A DNA stretch of 40,816 nucleotides from Oscillospiraceae bacterium (GTDB lineage: Bacteria > Bacillota > Clostridia > Oscillospirales > Oscillospiraceae): the NCBI GenBank assembly GCA_017416685.1, contig JAFQBN010000014.1, positions 1 through 40,816 on the forward strand, read 5' to 3'. The first letter of the stretch is position 1. The number at the start of each line of letters is the position of its first letter. The notes under the pieces were generated by a model. The model made no database searches. It was not told the DNA's origin and saw nothing but the letters and a program-made list of their open reading frames with translations. Shown piece after piece: positions 1 through 7,703 of this stretch. A program made the translations under genes and the position numbers.

Positions 1-61
1 ACGGGTGGCCTGTTCTTCAATTCGAATGATCCGATCATAAGGCTGAGAAACCGTGATCCGG

Positions 62-826
62 TTATTCTTTTTTTGTCGGGCTTGTTCCGAAATGTTTTAG
101 GTATACACGGTAAAAATTGCTGTAATTTTCATAGCCAACATGCGCGGCGGCAACAGTTGCCGGAATGCCATCACCTATCAGTTTGTCTGCAAGGGCAAGC
201 TTTTTTTGTAAGATATATTGTTTGGGGGAAATGTTCATTTTTGACTCAAACAAATGACAAAACGAGGACTTGGATCTCGATGTATGTCGGGCAAGATCAT
301 CAAGCAGGATCCTTTCGTGCAAATGCAGGTCGATATACTCGAATGTTTGTTGCAAAAACTCGTCGGCTTCAATTCTTTTGGGAGGCTGCGGCGTTAGAAA
401 TGTATCATAGAATATTTCGATCATTATGGCTTGAAGCAGAGGAGTAAAAAAAGACGCATCTTCCTTCCGACAGATTTCTTTGATTTTTTCCATACGAGAA
501 GTACTGACGGTTGTAGTTCTTTCCTGATTTGCAAATTTACTTTGCAAAACACACGGAATTGCATCAATGCTAAACAGCGCCGTAATTCTGCGATAGCATC
601 CTTCTCCGTTTGCCGTAACGGAATGGTAGAAAAGCGGTGGGATCATGATGATTTCGTTTTTTGTCAGGCGATAATTCTGCCCCTCCAGCATGATGGTAAT
701 ATCGCCGTCTGCCACTGCGATCATTTCGTATTTTGAATGGCAGTGACGTTCCCACAGAACCGAATGTGCTATCTCGCTTTCGATATATTCAATTTCAAAA
801 TCATTCGTACTCAGCTCCAAGATCAA
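62..826 (-). CDS. AraC-family transcriptional regulator (cupin sensor plus HTH)
   Basis: Likely controls the divergent catabolic operon that begins at 959. The N-terminal half has a cupin-like sensor region (HCHSKYEMIAV, then a GQNYRL stretch and IPPLFYHSV). The last ~100 residues form a double helix-turn-helix of the AraC/XylS type, with LLDDLARHTSRSKSSFCHLF and the closing family signature VGYENYSNFYRVYLKHFG. The frame stays open to 1192, but that extension overlaps the neighbouring gene and reads as noise. An ATG at 850 sits inside the best -10 box (849-854), so a transcript from that promoter could not start there. I therefore prefer the TTG at 826, which follows an AAGGGTGGTGAT ribosome site and gives 254 residues. 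If another promoter is used, the 850 start gives 262 residues. The ligand is unknown. Confidence 0.85.
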   Translation of the reverse strand: MILELSTNDFEIEYIESEIAHSVLWERHCHSKYEMIAVADGDITIMLEGQNYRLTKNEIIMIPPLFYHSVTANGEGCYRRITALFSIDAIPCVLQSKFANQERTTTVSTSRMEKIKEICRKEDASFFTPLLQAIMIEIFYDTFLTPQPPKRIEADEFLQQTFEYIDLHLHERILLDDLARHTSRSKSSFCHLFESKMNISPKQYILQKKLALADKLIGDGIPATVAAAHVGYENYSNFYRVYLKHFGTSPTKKE

Positions 827-848
827 AAAATCACCACCCTTTCGAGAC

Positions 849-876
849 ATTATATCATATTCTGCAAGAAATACAA
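849..876 (-). promoter_or_regulatory. Sigma-A promoter of the AraC-family regulator
   Basis: On the minus strand, TTGTAT (871-876) and TATAAT (849-854) are 16 bases apart. The -10 box overlaps the upstream ATG candidate at 850, which supports the downstream TTG start. Confidence 0.5.
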
Positions 877-919
877 TGAAATATACAAAATTAACTATAT
901 AAATATCCTTTATCGATGA

Positions 920-938
920 TATAATCAAAATATATAAT
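920..938 (+). promoter_or_regulatory. Candidate promoter of the reductase operon
   Basis: Two TATAAT boxes lie at 920-925 and 933-938, ahead of the ribosome site GAGGAAAGG. Neither has a good -35 box at 17 bases. A strong -10 with a poor -35 fits a promoter that needs an activator, such as the divergent AraC-type protein. The dependence on an activator is inference. Confidence 0.4.
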
Positions 939-958
939 GAGGAAAGGTATGTTGTCGG

Positions 959-2155
959 ATGCTTGGAAAATCGATTGAAATAGGGAAAAAGCACGCAGAT
1001 AATCGGGTAGTATTGCAGCCCATGGAGGGGTGTGACTGCACTGCGGACGGCAGCCCCGGCCGGTTGACCGTTGAAAAGTATCTGAAAGCGGCAAGAAGCG
1101 CAGCCGGGATCGTTTGGTTTGAAGCCAATGCAGTTTGCCCGGAGGGAAGAACAAATCCCCGGCAAATGATGCTGACACGGGACAATCTTCAAAAGTTCAA
1201 AGAGCTTTTAAGTCAAATGCGTGAGATCGCCCAGAACGAGTGCAGAATATCACCGATTTTTATTTTGCAGTTGACGCATTCGGGACGACAGAGCATAACT
1301 CCCATGATAGCCTATCGCAATCCCGTGTATGAGGAAAAGCGCCCCGTAACAGATGAGAATATCGTGACGGACGAATATCTGGACACACTTCCCGAAAAAT
1401 ATGCTGCCTCCGCATGCCTTGCGGTGGAGGCGGGCTTTGACGGAGTTGACGTAAAATCCTGTCACGGCTATCTGGTCCAAGAGTTTTTGTCGGCATTTGA
1501 CCGTGAGGGACGGTATGGCGGGAGCTTTGCAAATCGGACAAGACTGTATCTTGATTGCGTGCGTGCAGTAAAAAAAGCAATTCCCGACAATATTCTTTTG
1601 ACTACACGCCTCGGCGTTTCGGATATGGTTGCGAAGCCTTACGGCTTTGGAACGACCGAGCAAAACGAACTTGATTTCACCGAGCCTGACATGCTGATTG
1701 AAAAGCTGGTGGCGGAGGGGGTGCAGATATTGAACGTGACCATCGGAAATCCGTATTACAATCCTCACGTCAATCGTCCCTACAGAAAAGGGGGCTACAT
1801 TGCTCCCGAGCCTGCAAAGGCAGGGCTTGAACGCTTTGAATACGTAGAAAAACACGTCAAAGAAACCTTTCCCGGCCTTTTGGTTGTTGGCTCCGGGCTG
1901 TCATATTACCGGGAGGATTTGATGGAGCGATCGGAGAAACAGCTCAGAGCGGGCATTTGCGATATGGTGGGATATGGCAGAATGTGGCTTGCCTATCCAA
2001 TGTTTTACAGGGATCATCGAAAGGGAACGTTTGACCCAAAAAAATGCTGCCTTGCCTGCTCGAAATGTACCGAGCTGATGCGGGCGAAGCAGGTTTCGGG
2101 CTGCGCTGTGTTTAACGAATATTACAGAAATCTTTATAAGGAACTACAAAAATGA
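959..2155 (+). CDS. NADH:flavin oxidoreductase, Old Yellow Enzyme family (short form)
   Basis: FMN-dependent TIM-barrel reductase, expected to reduce an activated C=C bond such as an enone or enoate. Family marks are THSGRQS (about residues 106-112), GFDGVDVKSCHGYL and EGRYGGSFANRTR. A cysteine cluster C364-x2-C367-x2-C370-x11-C382 resembles the 4Fe-4S ligands of the 2,4-dienoyl-CoA reductase branch. Those relatives are about 640-680 residues with a C-terminal FAD/NAD(P) domain. This protein stops at 398, so it has the barrel and cluster but not the electron-input domain. The usual active-site pattern H-x-x-H/N-G-Y-L reads K166-x-x-H169 here. First gene of the operon; its stop overlaps the next start (ATGA). 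Substrate unknown. Confidence 0.88.
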   Translation: MLGKSIEIGKKHADNRVVLQPMEGCDCTADGSPGRLTVEKYLKAARSAAGIVWFEANAVCPEGRTNPRQMMLTRDNLQKFKELLSQMREIAQNECRISPIFILQLTHSGRQSITPMIAYRNPVYEEKRPVTDENIVTDEYLDTLPEKYAASACLAVEAGFDGVDVKSCHGYLVQEFLSAFDREGRYGGSFANRTRLYLDCVRAVKKAIPDNILLTTRLGVSDMVAKPYGFGTTEQNELDFTEPDMLIEKLVAEGVQILNVTIGNPYYNPHVNRPYRKGGYIAPEPAKAGLERFEYVEKHVKETFPGLLVVGSGLSYYREDLMERSEKQLRAGICDMVGYGRMWLAYPMFYRDHRKGTFDPKKCCLACSKCTELMRAKQVSGCAVFNEYYRNLYKELQK

Positions 2156-2883
2156 GAATTGCGATTGTAACAGGAGTTCTTGGCGGCATAGGGAAGGAAA
2201 GCGCTTTGCAGCTTTGCCGTGCCGGTTATGCTGTTGTGGGTGGCGGCCGCAGTGCATGCACGCAGCTATCCGATTTCGACGGATATGACTTTACGTATAT
2301 CCAGGGGGACATTTCAGACGCGAAAATGAGGGAGGCGCTTGTTGCTGCGGCCGTACGGAAGGGAGAACTTTCTGCCCTGGTCAATGTCGCGGGCGTTGCA
2401 CCTAAGGTGCGCAGTGACGTGCTGGAAATGACCGAGGAAAGCTACGATTTCGTTATGGGAATCAACACCAAGGGGACGCTTTTCCTGACACAGGCGGTGG
2501 CAAATGAAATGATAAAGCACGGAAAAGGCGGAACGATTGTCAACATCTCCTCTTGCTCGGCATACACAAGCTCAACAAGCCGAGGCGAATACTGCATATC
2601 GAAGGCGGGCGTCTCCATGATCACCAAACTTTTCGCGGACCGCTTGGCAAGAGAAGGGATTACGGTCAATGAGATCTGTCCGGGAATCATCGCCACGGGA
2701 ATGACGAGTGCAGTCAAGGAAAAATACGATAAACTCATTGCGGACGGTCTGGTCCCTCTCGGCAGATGGGGACAGCCGGATGATATCGCAAAGGCCGTAG
2801 TCGCTCTTTGCAGCGGTACATTTGGGTATACCACGGGACAGTCCTTCATTATTGACGGAGGTATGCACATCAGAAGGCTATGA
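2152..2883 (+). CDS. Short-chain dehydrogenase/reductase (SDR)
   Basis: Classical NAD(P)-dependent SDR of 243 residues, expected to interconvert a ketone and a secondary alcohol. Visible marks are the cofactor loop TGVLGGIG (T7-G14), NVAG in place of the usual NNAG, the catalytic serine region NISSCS (S134), Y147-x3-K151 in YCISK, and the PG motif after beta-6 in NEICPGIIATGM. It ends in the common IDGGM tail. It overlaps both neighbours through ATGA junctions, so the three redox genes are probably translationally coupled and made in similar amounts. It resembles 3-oxoacyl-ACP reductases in sequence style, but there is no fatty-acid synthesis context. The substrate is likely to be the product of the adjacent flavoenzymes (inference). 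Confidence 0.88.
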   Translation: MRIAIVTGVLGGIGKESALQLCRAGYAVVGGGRSACTQLSDFDGYDFTYIQGDISDAKMREALVAAAVRKGELSALVNVAGVAPKVRSDVLEMTEESYDFVMGINTKGTLFLTQAVANEMIKHGKGGTIVNISSCSAYTSSTSRGEYCISKAGVSMITKLFADRLAREGITVNEICPGIIATGMTSAVKEKYDKLIADGLVPLGRWGQPDDIAKAVVALCSGTFGYTTGQSFIIDGGMHIRRL

Positions 2884-4679
2884 AAAAAAGATATCATACT
2901 TTGATAGTCGGAACCGGCTGTGCGGGCTTTAACGCAGCGGATAAGCTGTACGATCTTGGTGTTCGGGACATTGCCATCGTCACCGAGGGGCGACTGATGG
3001 GAACATCCAGAAATACAGGAAGCGACAAGCAGACATACTATAAGCTTTCGCTTTGCGGCGCGGAGGCAGACAGCGTGCGCGAGATGGCGGATACACTCTA
3101 TTCCGGCGGTGGAGTTATGGGGGAGCATGCGCTTTGCGAGGCGGCGTATTCTACACGTTGTTTCATGCGTCTTGTGGAGCTTGGAGTTCCGTTTCCAACG
3201 AATGAGTTCGGTGAATACGCAGGATATAAGACCGATCACGATCCCCGCACGCGGGCCACTTCCTGCGGGCCGTTGACCTCAAAATATATGACCGAAGCGC
3301 TTGAACGATCGGTGATTTCCAAGGGCATTGAGATACTGGATTTTCAAAGAGTAGTCAAGATACTAACTGAGGATAACACGGTAACGGGTGTGGCCTGCGT
3401 AAACGTGGTAACGGGAGAAGTGTCTGTGATCGCCTGTCAAAACGTCGTTCTCTGCACGGGAGGTCCTGCGTGTGTCTACAAAAATACGGTCTATCCGGAA
3501 AGCCAGCACGGCGCCACAGGGCTTGCCATTGAGGCGGGAGCGACCCTGGCGAATATGGAACAGTGGCAGTACGGCATAGCAAGCACAAAATTCCGCTGGA
3601 ATCTTTCGGGCACGTATCAGCAGGTGATGCCCCGATATATTTCCGTTGACAAAGACGGAAATGAATGTGAGTTTTTGTATGAGAAGTTGGGTGAGGAGTC
3701 CCTTGCATTGATCTTTCTTAAGGGCTACCAATGGCCGTTTGACACGAGAAAGACAGAGGGCTCGTCAAAGGTGGATATTCTCGTTGCGGAGCAGATAAAG
3801 CAAGGCAAGCGGGTGTTTCTCGATTTCAGTAAAAACCCCAGGGGTTTGGAACATGGTTTCTCGGTACTCCCTGAGGAAGCATATGAGTATCTTGACCGCT
3901 CGGGCGCCCTGTTCGGTACACCCATTGAGCGCCTCGCAAAAATGAATATTGGGGCCATTGAGTTATATGCCGACCACAGTATCGACCTGTATAGCGAATA
4001 TCTGGAGATCGCGGTCTGCGCTCAGCACTGTAACGGTGGTGTTGCTGTGGACGAGCATTGGCAGAGCGACGTTTGCGGCCTGTATGCTGCGGGAGAGGCC
4101 GCGGGAACCTTTGGCGTTTACCGCCCGGGCGGCAGTGCGCTCAATTCCACGCAGGTGGGAAGCCTCAGAGCGGCGGAGCATATAGCCCAAAAAGGCGACA
4201 CAGTTCAGCTTACGCCGAAGTACACGTTGCCCAAAATCCAATGCGGCGTATCAAACGTTTTACAGATACGGGAAGAGTACCAGACAGAAATGAGCCGGAT
4301 TGCCGATTTTGATCGAAGTACAGACGGTATGAAGGCCCTGTTTAAGAAGACAGACAAATTGTGTGAAGAATTTTTCGATACAGCCGTGATTGACCGCGTG
4401 TCGCAGATGACAGAACTTTTCAGGTTGTACGATATGGTATTGACACAACGCTCTGTACTGTCGGCGATGCTTTGTTCCGCAGAAGCGGTAGGCACACACG
4501 GGGCGGCCTTTGTTGACCGCAAGTCAATGGGGTGCGCGGGGGCGGAAAGAAACGAGCGCACCCTGACCAAAGGTGCGCACTCTGAGCGGGTGCCGGTTTC
4601 GCCCATGCCTACTCCTGAATTGTGGTTCGAAACATTGCTGGCGAGAAAGAAGAGGGAGATGAATGATGGGAAACGGTAA
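2880..4679 (+). CDS. FAD-dependent oxidoreductase, fumarate reductase/SdhA-like flavoprotein
   Basis: 599-residue flavoprotein of the fumarate reductase/succinate dehydrogenase/aspartate oxidase superfamily. The N-terminal dinucleotide fold reads LIVGTGCAGF (G11, G13, G16). CTGGPACVYKNT followed by GATGLAIEAGA matches the family's CTGG/AGA segment, and YRPGGSALNSTQVGSLRAAEHIA the C-terminal FAD-binding segment. The region from about 500 onward corresponds to the helical C-terminal domain. No signal peptide, flavin-attachment domain or haem domain is seen, so it is probably cytoplasmic and soluble. No iron-sulfur or membrane-anchor subunit lies nearby, which argues against respiratory succinate dehydrogenase. 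It may act on an organic alkene, or pass electrons to the short OYE protein encoded upstream. Both roles are inference. Confidence 0.85.
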   Translation: MKKRYHTLIVGTGCAGFNAADKLYDLGVRDIAIVTEGRLMGTSRNTGSDKQTYYKLSLCGAEADSVREMADTLYSGGGVMGEHALCEAAYSTRCFMRLVELGVPFPTNEFGEYAGYKTDHDPRTRATSCGPLTSKYMTEALERSVISKGIEILDFQRVVKILTEDNTVTGVACVNVVTGEVSVIACQNVVLCTGGPACVYKNTVYPESQHGATGLAIEAGATLANMEQWQYGIASTKFRWNLSGTYQQVMPRYISVDKDGNECEFLYEKLGEESLALIFLKGYQWPFDTRKTEGSSKVDILVAEQIKQGKRVFLDFSKNPRGLEHGFSVLPEEAYEYLDRSGALFGTPIERLAKMNIGAIELYADHSIDLYSEYLEIAVCAQHCNGGVAVDEHWQSDVCGLYAAGEAAGTFGVYRPGGSALNSTQVGSLRAAEHIAQKGDTVQLTPKYTLPKIQCGVSNVLQIREEYQTEMSRIADFDRSTDGMKALFKKTDKLCEEFFDTAVIDRVSQMTELFRLYDMVLTQRSVLSAMLCSAEAVGTHGAAFVDRKSMGCAGAERNERTLTKGAHSERVPVSPMPTPELWFETLLARKKREMNDGKR

Positions 4680-5427
4680 ATACGCATTAGGTCTGGTGTC
4701 GGTTTCGTTTCGACAACATACGCCCGAAGATATCTTGCAGGCGGTCAAAGCCGCAGGTCTTTCTTGTGTTGAGTGGGGGAGTGACGTTCATGCCCCTTGC
4801 CGCGACATGGAGCGGCTGCGTGAAATCGCTGTGCGGCAAAAAGAACATGGCATTTCCTGTTCATCTTACGGCACCTATTTCCGATTGGGCGAAACGCCCA
4901 TAAAGGAATTGGAAAACTATATTCAAGCGGCAAAAATTCTTGGGACAAACATTCTGCGTCTTTGGTGCGGAGTAAAAAGCGGCAAAGACATGACGAACGA
5001 GGAGCGAAATGCTCTTTTGGAGGCCTGCAAGAAAGCGGCGGAGATTGCCAAAAGCAGCGAAATGACGCTGTGTATGGAATGTCATAGGGAGACATTTACC
5101 GAAAATCCCGATGATGCCGTTTGGCTGATGCGAGCGGTCAATTCTCCGCATTTCCGTATGTATTGGCAACCGTTTCAATGGCAAAATCTCGAAGAAAACA
5201 TGAAGAATGCGGCCAAAGTCGCAAATTATGCGGAGCATATTCACGTGTTCAACTGGAGAGGGAAAGAAAAGTTTCCGTTGGCGGAAGCGGTTGAAGAATG
5301 GCGGGATTATTTGGAGCAGTTTTCAACCCCTCGTACTCTTTTGCTCGAATTTATGCCAAAGGGAACGTTAGAGGAACTTGCTTGTGAAGCTGCTGCGCTC
5401 AGAATGGTTATAGGAGAAAGCGTATGA
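4663..5427 (+). CDS. Sugar phosphate isomerase/epimerase-like TIM barrel
   Basis: 254-residue protein of the xylose isomerase-like TIM-barrel family (AP endonuclease 2 fold), which includes hexulose epimerases, inosose dehydratases and C-glycoside-cleaving enzyme subunits. Support comes from the start (GLVSVSFRQHTPEDILQAVK, then CVEWGSDVH), the ladder ILRLWCG / LCMECH / HIHVFNW / LLEFMP, and candidate metal ligands Glu in MECH, His in HIHVF and Glu in LEFMP. The Asp ligand usually found after the sixth strand is not obvious; that segment reads MYWQPFQW. The start lies inside the end of the flavoprotein gene, behind GAGGGAGATGA. A second ATG at 4666 is equally possible. The next gene begins in an ATGA overlap. 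Confidence 0.75.
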   Translation: MMGNGKYALGLVSVSFRQHTPEDILQAVKAAGLSCVEWGSDVHAPCRDMERLREIAVRQKEHGISCSSYGTYFRLGETPIKELENYIQAAKILGTNILRLWCGVKSGKDMTNEERNALLEACKKAAEIAKSSEMTLCMECHRETFTENPDDAVWLMRAVNSPHFRMYWQPFQWQNLEENMKNAAKVANYAEHIHVFNWRGKEKFPLAEAVEEWRDYLEQFSTPRTLLLEFMPKGTLEELACEAAALRMVIGESV

Positions 5428-6425
5428 GAGGAATATTCCTTTGCGAAGGGTATGATAAAGCCTTCCATGTTTATGATGCTGAAACGGTCTGTGAACTGCA
5501 AGCATTGGTCAATATTGAAGCGAAGCTGTACGCAAAGGCGGACATTGTCCGCGCACCTGCCGCATTTTCTGATGTGGAGTTCATTTTTTCAACTTGGGGG
5601 ATGCCTGAATTTACACAAGAAGAAATCAGAGCTTGTTTGCCCAATCTGAAATGCGTATTTTACGCGGCGGGATCGGTGCAGAGCTTTGCCCGACCGTTTC
5701 TGCATTGCGGGGCCAAGGTCTTCTCTGCGTGGGCGGCAAATGCTGTGCCGGTATCTGAGTACACCGTGGCACAAATGATTCTTGCGAACAAGGGATATTT
5801 TCTGACCAGCCGACTGTACCACGCAAGCGGAAATAAAGCCGCAAAGGCTACGCTTAAGAAATGCAGCGGCAACTACGGGGAAACTGTGGGCATCATAGGT
5901 GCAGGCATGATCGGCAAGCTTGTCATTCAAATGCTTAAGCAGTACAAATTGAATGTGATCGTGTTCGATCCGTTTTTGTCGGATGAAAAAGCGCAGGAGC
6001 TTGGAGCAGAAAAATGCGCGCTTCACGATTTGTTTGAACGTGCCTTTGTGGTGTCGAACCATTTGGCCAATAATGAGCAAACCAAGGGAATGTTGGGCTA
6101 TGACCTATTCCGCCGCATGAGAGAAAATGCCGTATTCATTAACACCGGGCGCGGTGCGCAGGTGGTGGAGGAGGATCTGGTTCGCGTTTTGCAGGAGCGC
6201 CCCGACCTGACGGCTCTTTTGGATGTAACTTACCCTGAACCCCCTGTGGAGGGGCATCCGTTCTATACCTTGCCCAACTGCCTGCTGACGCCCCACATCG
6301 CGGGAAGCATGGGGAGCGAGGTGGCCCGGATGGGCGAGTATATGCTTGCAGAATGTCGGGCATATCTTAACGGTGAGCCGTGCCGCTATGAAATAACGGA
6401 AAAAATGCTTGAAACCATGGCGTAA
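5424..6425 (+). CDS. D-isomer-specific 2-hydroxyacid dehydrogenase
   Basis: NAD-dependent dehydrogenase of the D-2-hydroxyacid family, 333 residues, the usual length. The cofactor loop is VGIIGAGMIG (G159-G164). The catalytic triad is visible: R243 in NTGRGAQ, E272 in TYPEPP and H291 in LTPHIAGS. The N-terminal third is the family's flavodoxin-like substrate domain and is divergent. The expected reaction is reversible reduction of a 2-keto acid to a D-2-hydroxy acid, or the same step on a sugar acid. Its place after a sugar-isomerase-like gene suggests that the pathway yields or consumes a sugar acid or alpha-keto acid (inference). It overlaps the upstream gene by ATGA. Confidence 0.88.
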   Translation: MRGIFLCEGYDKAFHVYDAETVCELQALVNIEAKLYAKADIVRAPAAFSDVEFIFSTWGMPEFTQEEIRACLPNLKCVFYAAGSVQSFARPFLHCGAKVFSAWAANAVPVSEYTVAQMILANKGYFLTSRLYHASGNKAAKATLKKCSGNYGETVGIIGAGMIGKLVIQMLKQYKLNVIVFDPFLSDEKAQELGAEKCALHDLFERAFVVSNHLANNEQTKGMLGYDLFRRMRENAVFINTGRGAQVVEEDLVRVLQERPDLTALLDVTYPEPPVEGHPFYTLPNCLLTPHIAGSMGSEVARMGEYMLAECRAYLNGEPCRYEITEKMLETMA

Positions 6426-6448
6426 GACGCTTGGAAGGAGAAATAAAT

Positions 6449-7447
6449 ATGTACGATCTTCAGCCGATCATCGATAATGTGTTGAAACGCATTGAGACGC
6501 ACAAGGTGGGACAGGGACAGTATGCCCGCTGGATTTGGCAGAATGCAAACGGGACCAGAGAACTGGGAGTCAACCCCTACGGGTGTGCAGACGCGGCAAA
6601 TATACTTTACATGACGGGACATTTCCCCAGAGACACAAAGGAGCGGGCGGCATGTGTCTCTGCCATGCAGGAGATGCAGGATCCCGAGACCGGGCTGTTC
6701 CATGAAAAAACGCATCATACGCTGCATACCACTGCCCATGTGACGGCAGCGTTGGAACTGTTTGACGCGGCGCCCAAACACCGTCCTCTGGCTGTGCTGC
6801 CCTGTTTAGAGAAAGGCGGCTTTGAGAGACTGATGGAGAATTTGGATTGGAAAGCCCCTTGGGCCCAATCCCACCGGGGAGCAGCGGTTTACGTCATTGC
6901 CAACCTTTGTGGGGAAGCAGCTCCTGCCTGGAACGATGCCTATTTCAAATGGTTTTGGGACAATGCCGATCCCGAAACCGGCTTTTGGCGCAAAGGTGAT
7001 TATCAGGAGGAAACGCACGCGCCGCTCTATGAGTTTATGGCAGGAGGTTTCCACTACCTGTTCAACCATGAAAACGCACACAGACCGGTACGCTATCCCG
7101 AGCGCATCATCGATTCCTGCATCAAAATGTACCGGGAAAAGAGCCTGCACAAGGTGTTTGCAAGAACGGCGGGTTTTTTGGAAATTGACTGGATTTATTG
7201 TCTCACGCGTGCCTGTGAGCAGACCCACCACCGCTATGATGAGGTCAAGGCGATCCTGCGCGAGTTTACCGAGGAATACATGGTGTTCTGGAACAATGTG
7301 GATTGGGAAACCAATGAATCGGTTAATGACCTGCATGCGCTCTTTGGCAGTGTGTGCGCCTTCGCCGAGCTGCAGCGAGTTCTTCGCGGAGAATTCCGCA
7401 GCGACAAGCCTTTGAAGCTGGTGCTGGACAGACGCCCCTTTATCTAA
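6449..7447 (+). CDS. Conserved hypothetical protein, predicted alpha/alpha-toroid
   Basis: 332-residue soluble protein with no family name I can assign securely. Repeated segments of the kind QDPETGLFHEK, NADPETGFWRKGDYQEE and NADGxx-like turns between helices resemble alpha/alpha-toroid proteins (prenyltransferase/terpene-cyclase-like and some glycoside hydrolases). It is rich in Trp, His and Tyr, which could line a sugar or aromatic pocket. No signal peptide or membrane segment is present. The ATG at 6449 follows GGAAGGAG (6433-6440); a TTG at 6431 lies upstream of that site and is rejected. It starts 23 bases after the dehydrogenase gene, the loosest junction in the operon but still consistent with co-transcription. 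Confidence 0.7.
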   Translation: MYDLQPIIDNVLKRIETHKVGQGQYARWIWQNANGTRELGVNPYGCADAANILYMTGHFPRDTKERAACVSAMQEMQDPETGLFHEKTHHTLHTTAHVTAALELFDAAPKHRPLAVLPCLEKGGFERLMENLDWKAPWAQSHRGAAVYVIANLCGEAAPAWNDAYFKWFWDNADPETGFWRKGDYQEETHAPLYEFMAGGFHYLFNHENAHRPVRYPERIIDSCIKMYREKSLHKVFARTAGFLEIDWIYCLTRACEQTHHRYDEVKAILREFTEEYMVFWNNVDWETNESVNDLHALFGSVCAFAELQRVLRGEFRSDKPLKLVLDRRPFI

Positions 7448-7514
7448 AGGGCAGGAAAAATATGACGGTGAGATAACGAGGATGTACTGGACAAAAGTAA
7501 GGCTGCGCCCATAT

Positions 7515-7544
7515 AGCAGAGAAACGGGATTCCCTTCTGCTTTT
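7515..7544 (+). terminator. Possible terminator of the reductase operon
   Basis: AGCAGA (7515-7520) pairs with TCTGCT (7536-7541). An inner GGG/CCC helix and a run of four T follow. The stem is interrupted, so the call is tentative. The rest of 7448-7703 holds no gene or clear promoter that I can see. Confidence 0.35.
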
Positions 7545-7703
7545 AGAAAGTCAAGATGATTTGTTATAGAACGGATTTTGGAAGAAGAAAACTGGCGGTT
7601 TGGAACACGGATAGTGGTGAAAACGTTAAAAATGTCAGTAGACTTAGAAAATGTGTTGCTGCAAAATGAAAGCAGAAATCTTGCAAAAACGGAGGAAGAG
7701 AAA

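Noticed and set aside
959-4679. Bile-acid (bai-type) operon
   Set aside because: OYE, SDR and flavoprotein genes also occur there, but no CoA ligase, CoA transferase, BaiE-like dehydratase or transporter gene is present, and the OYE lacks the long C-terminal part.
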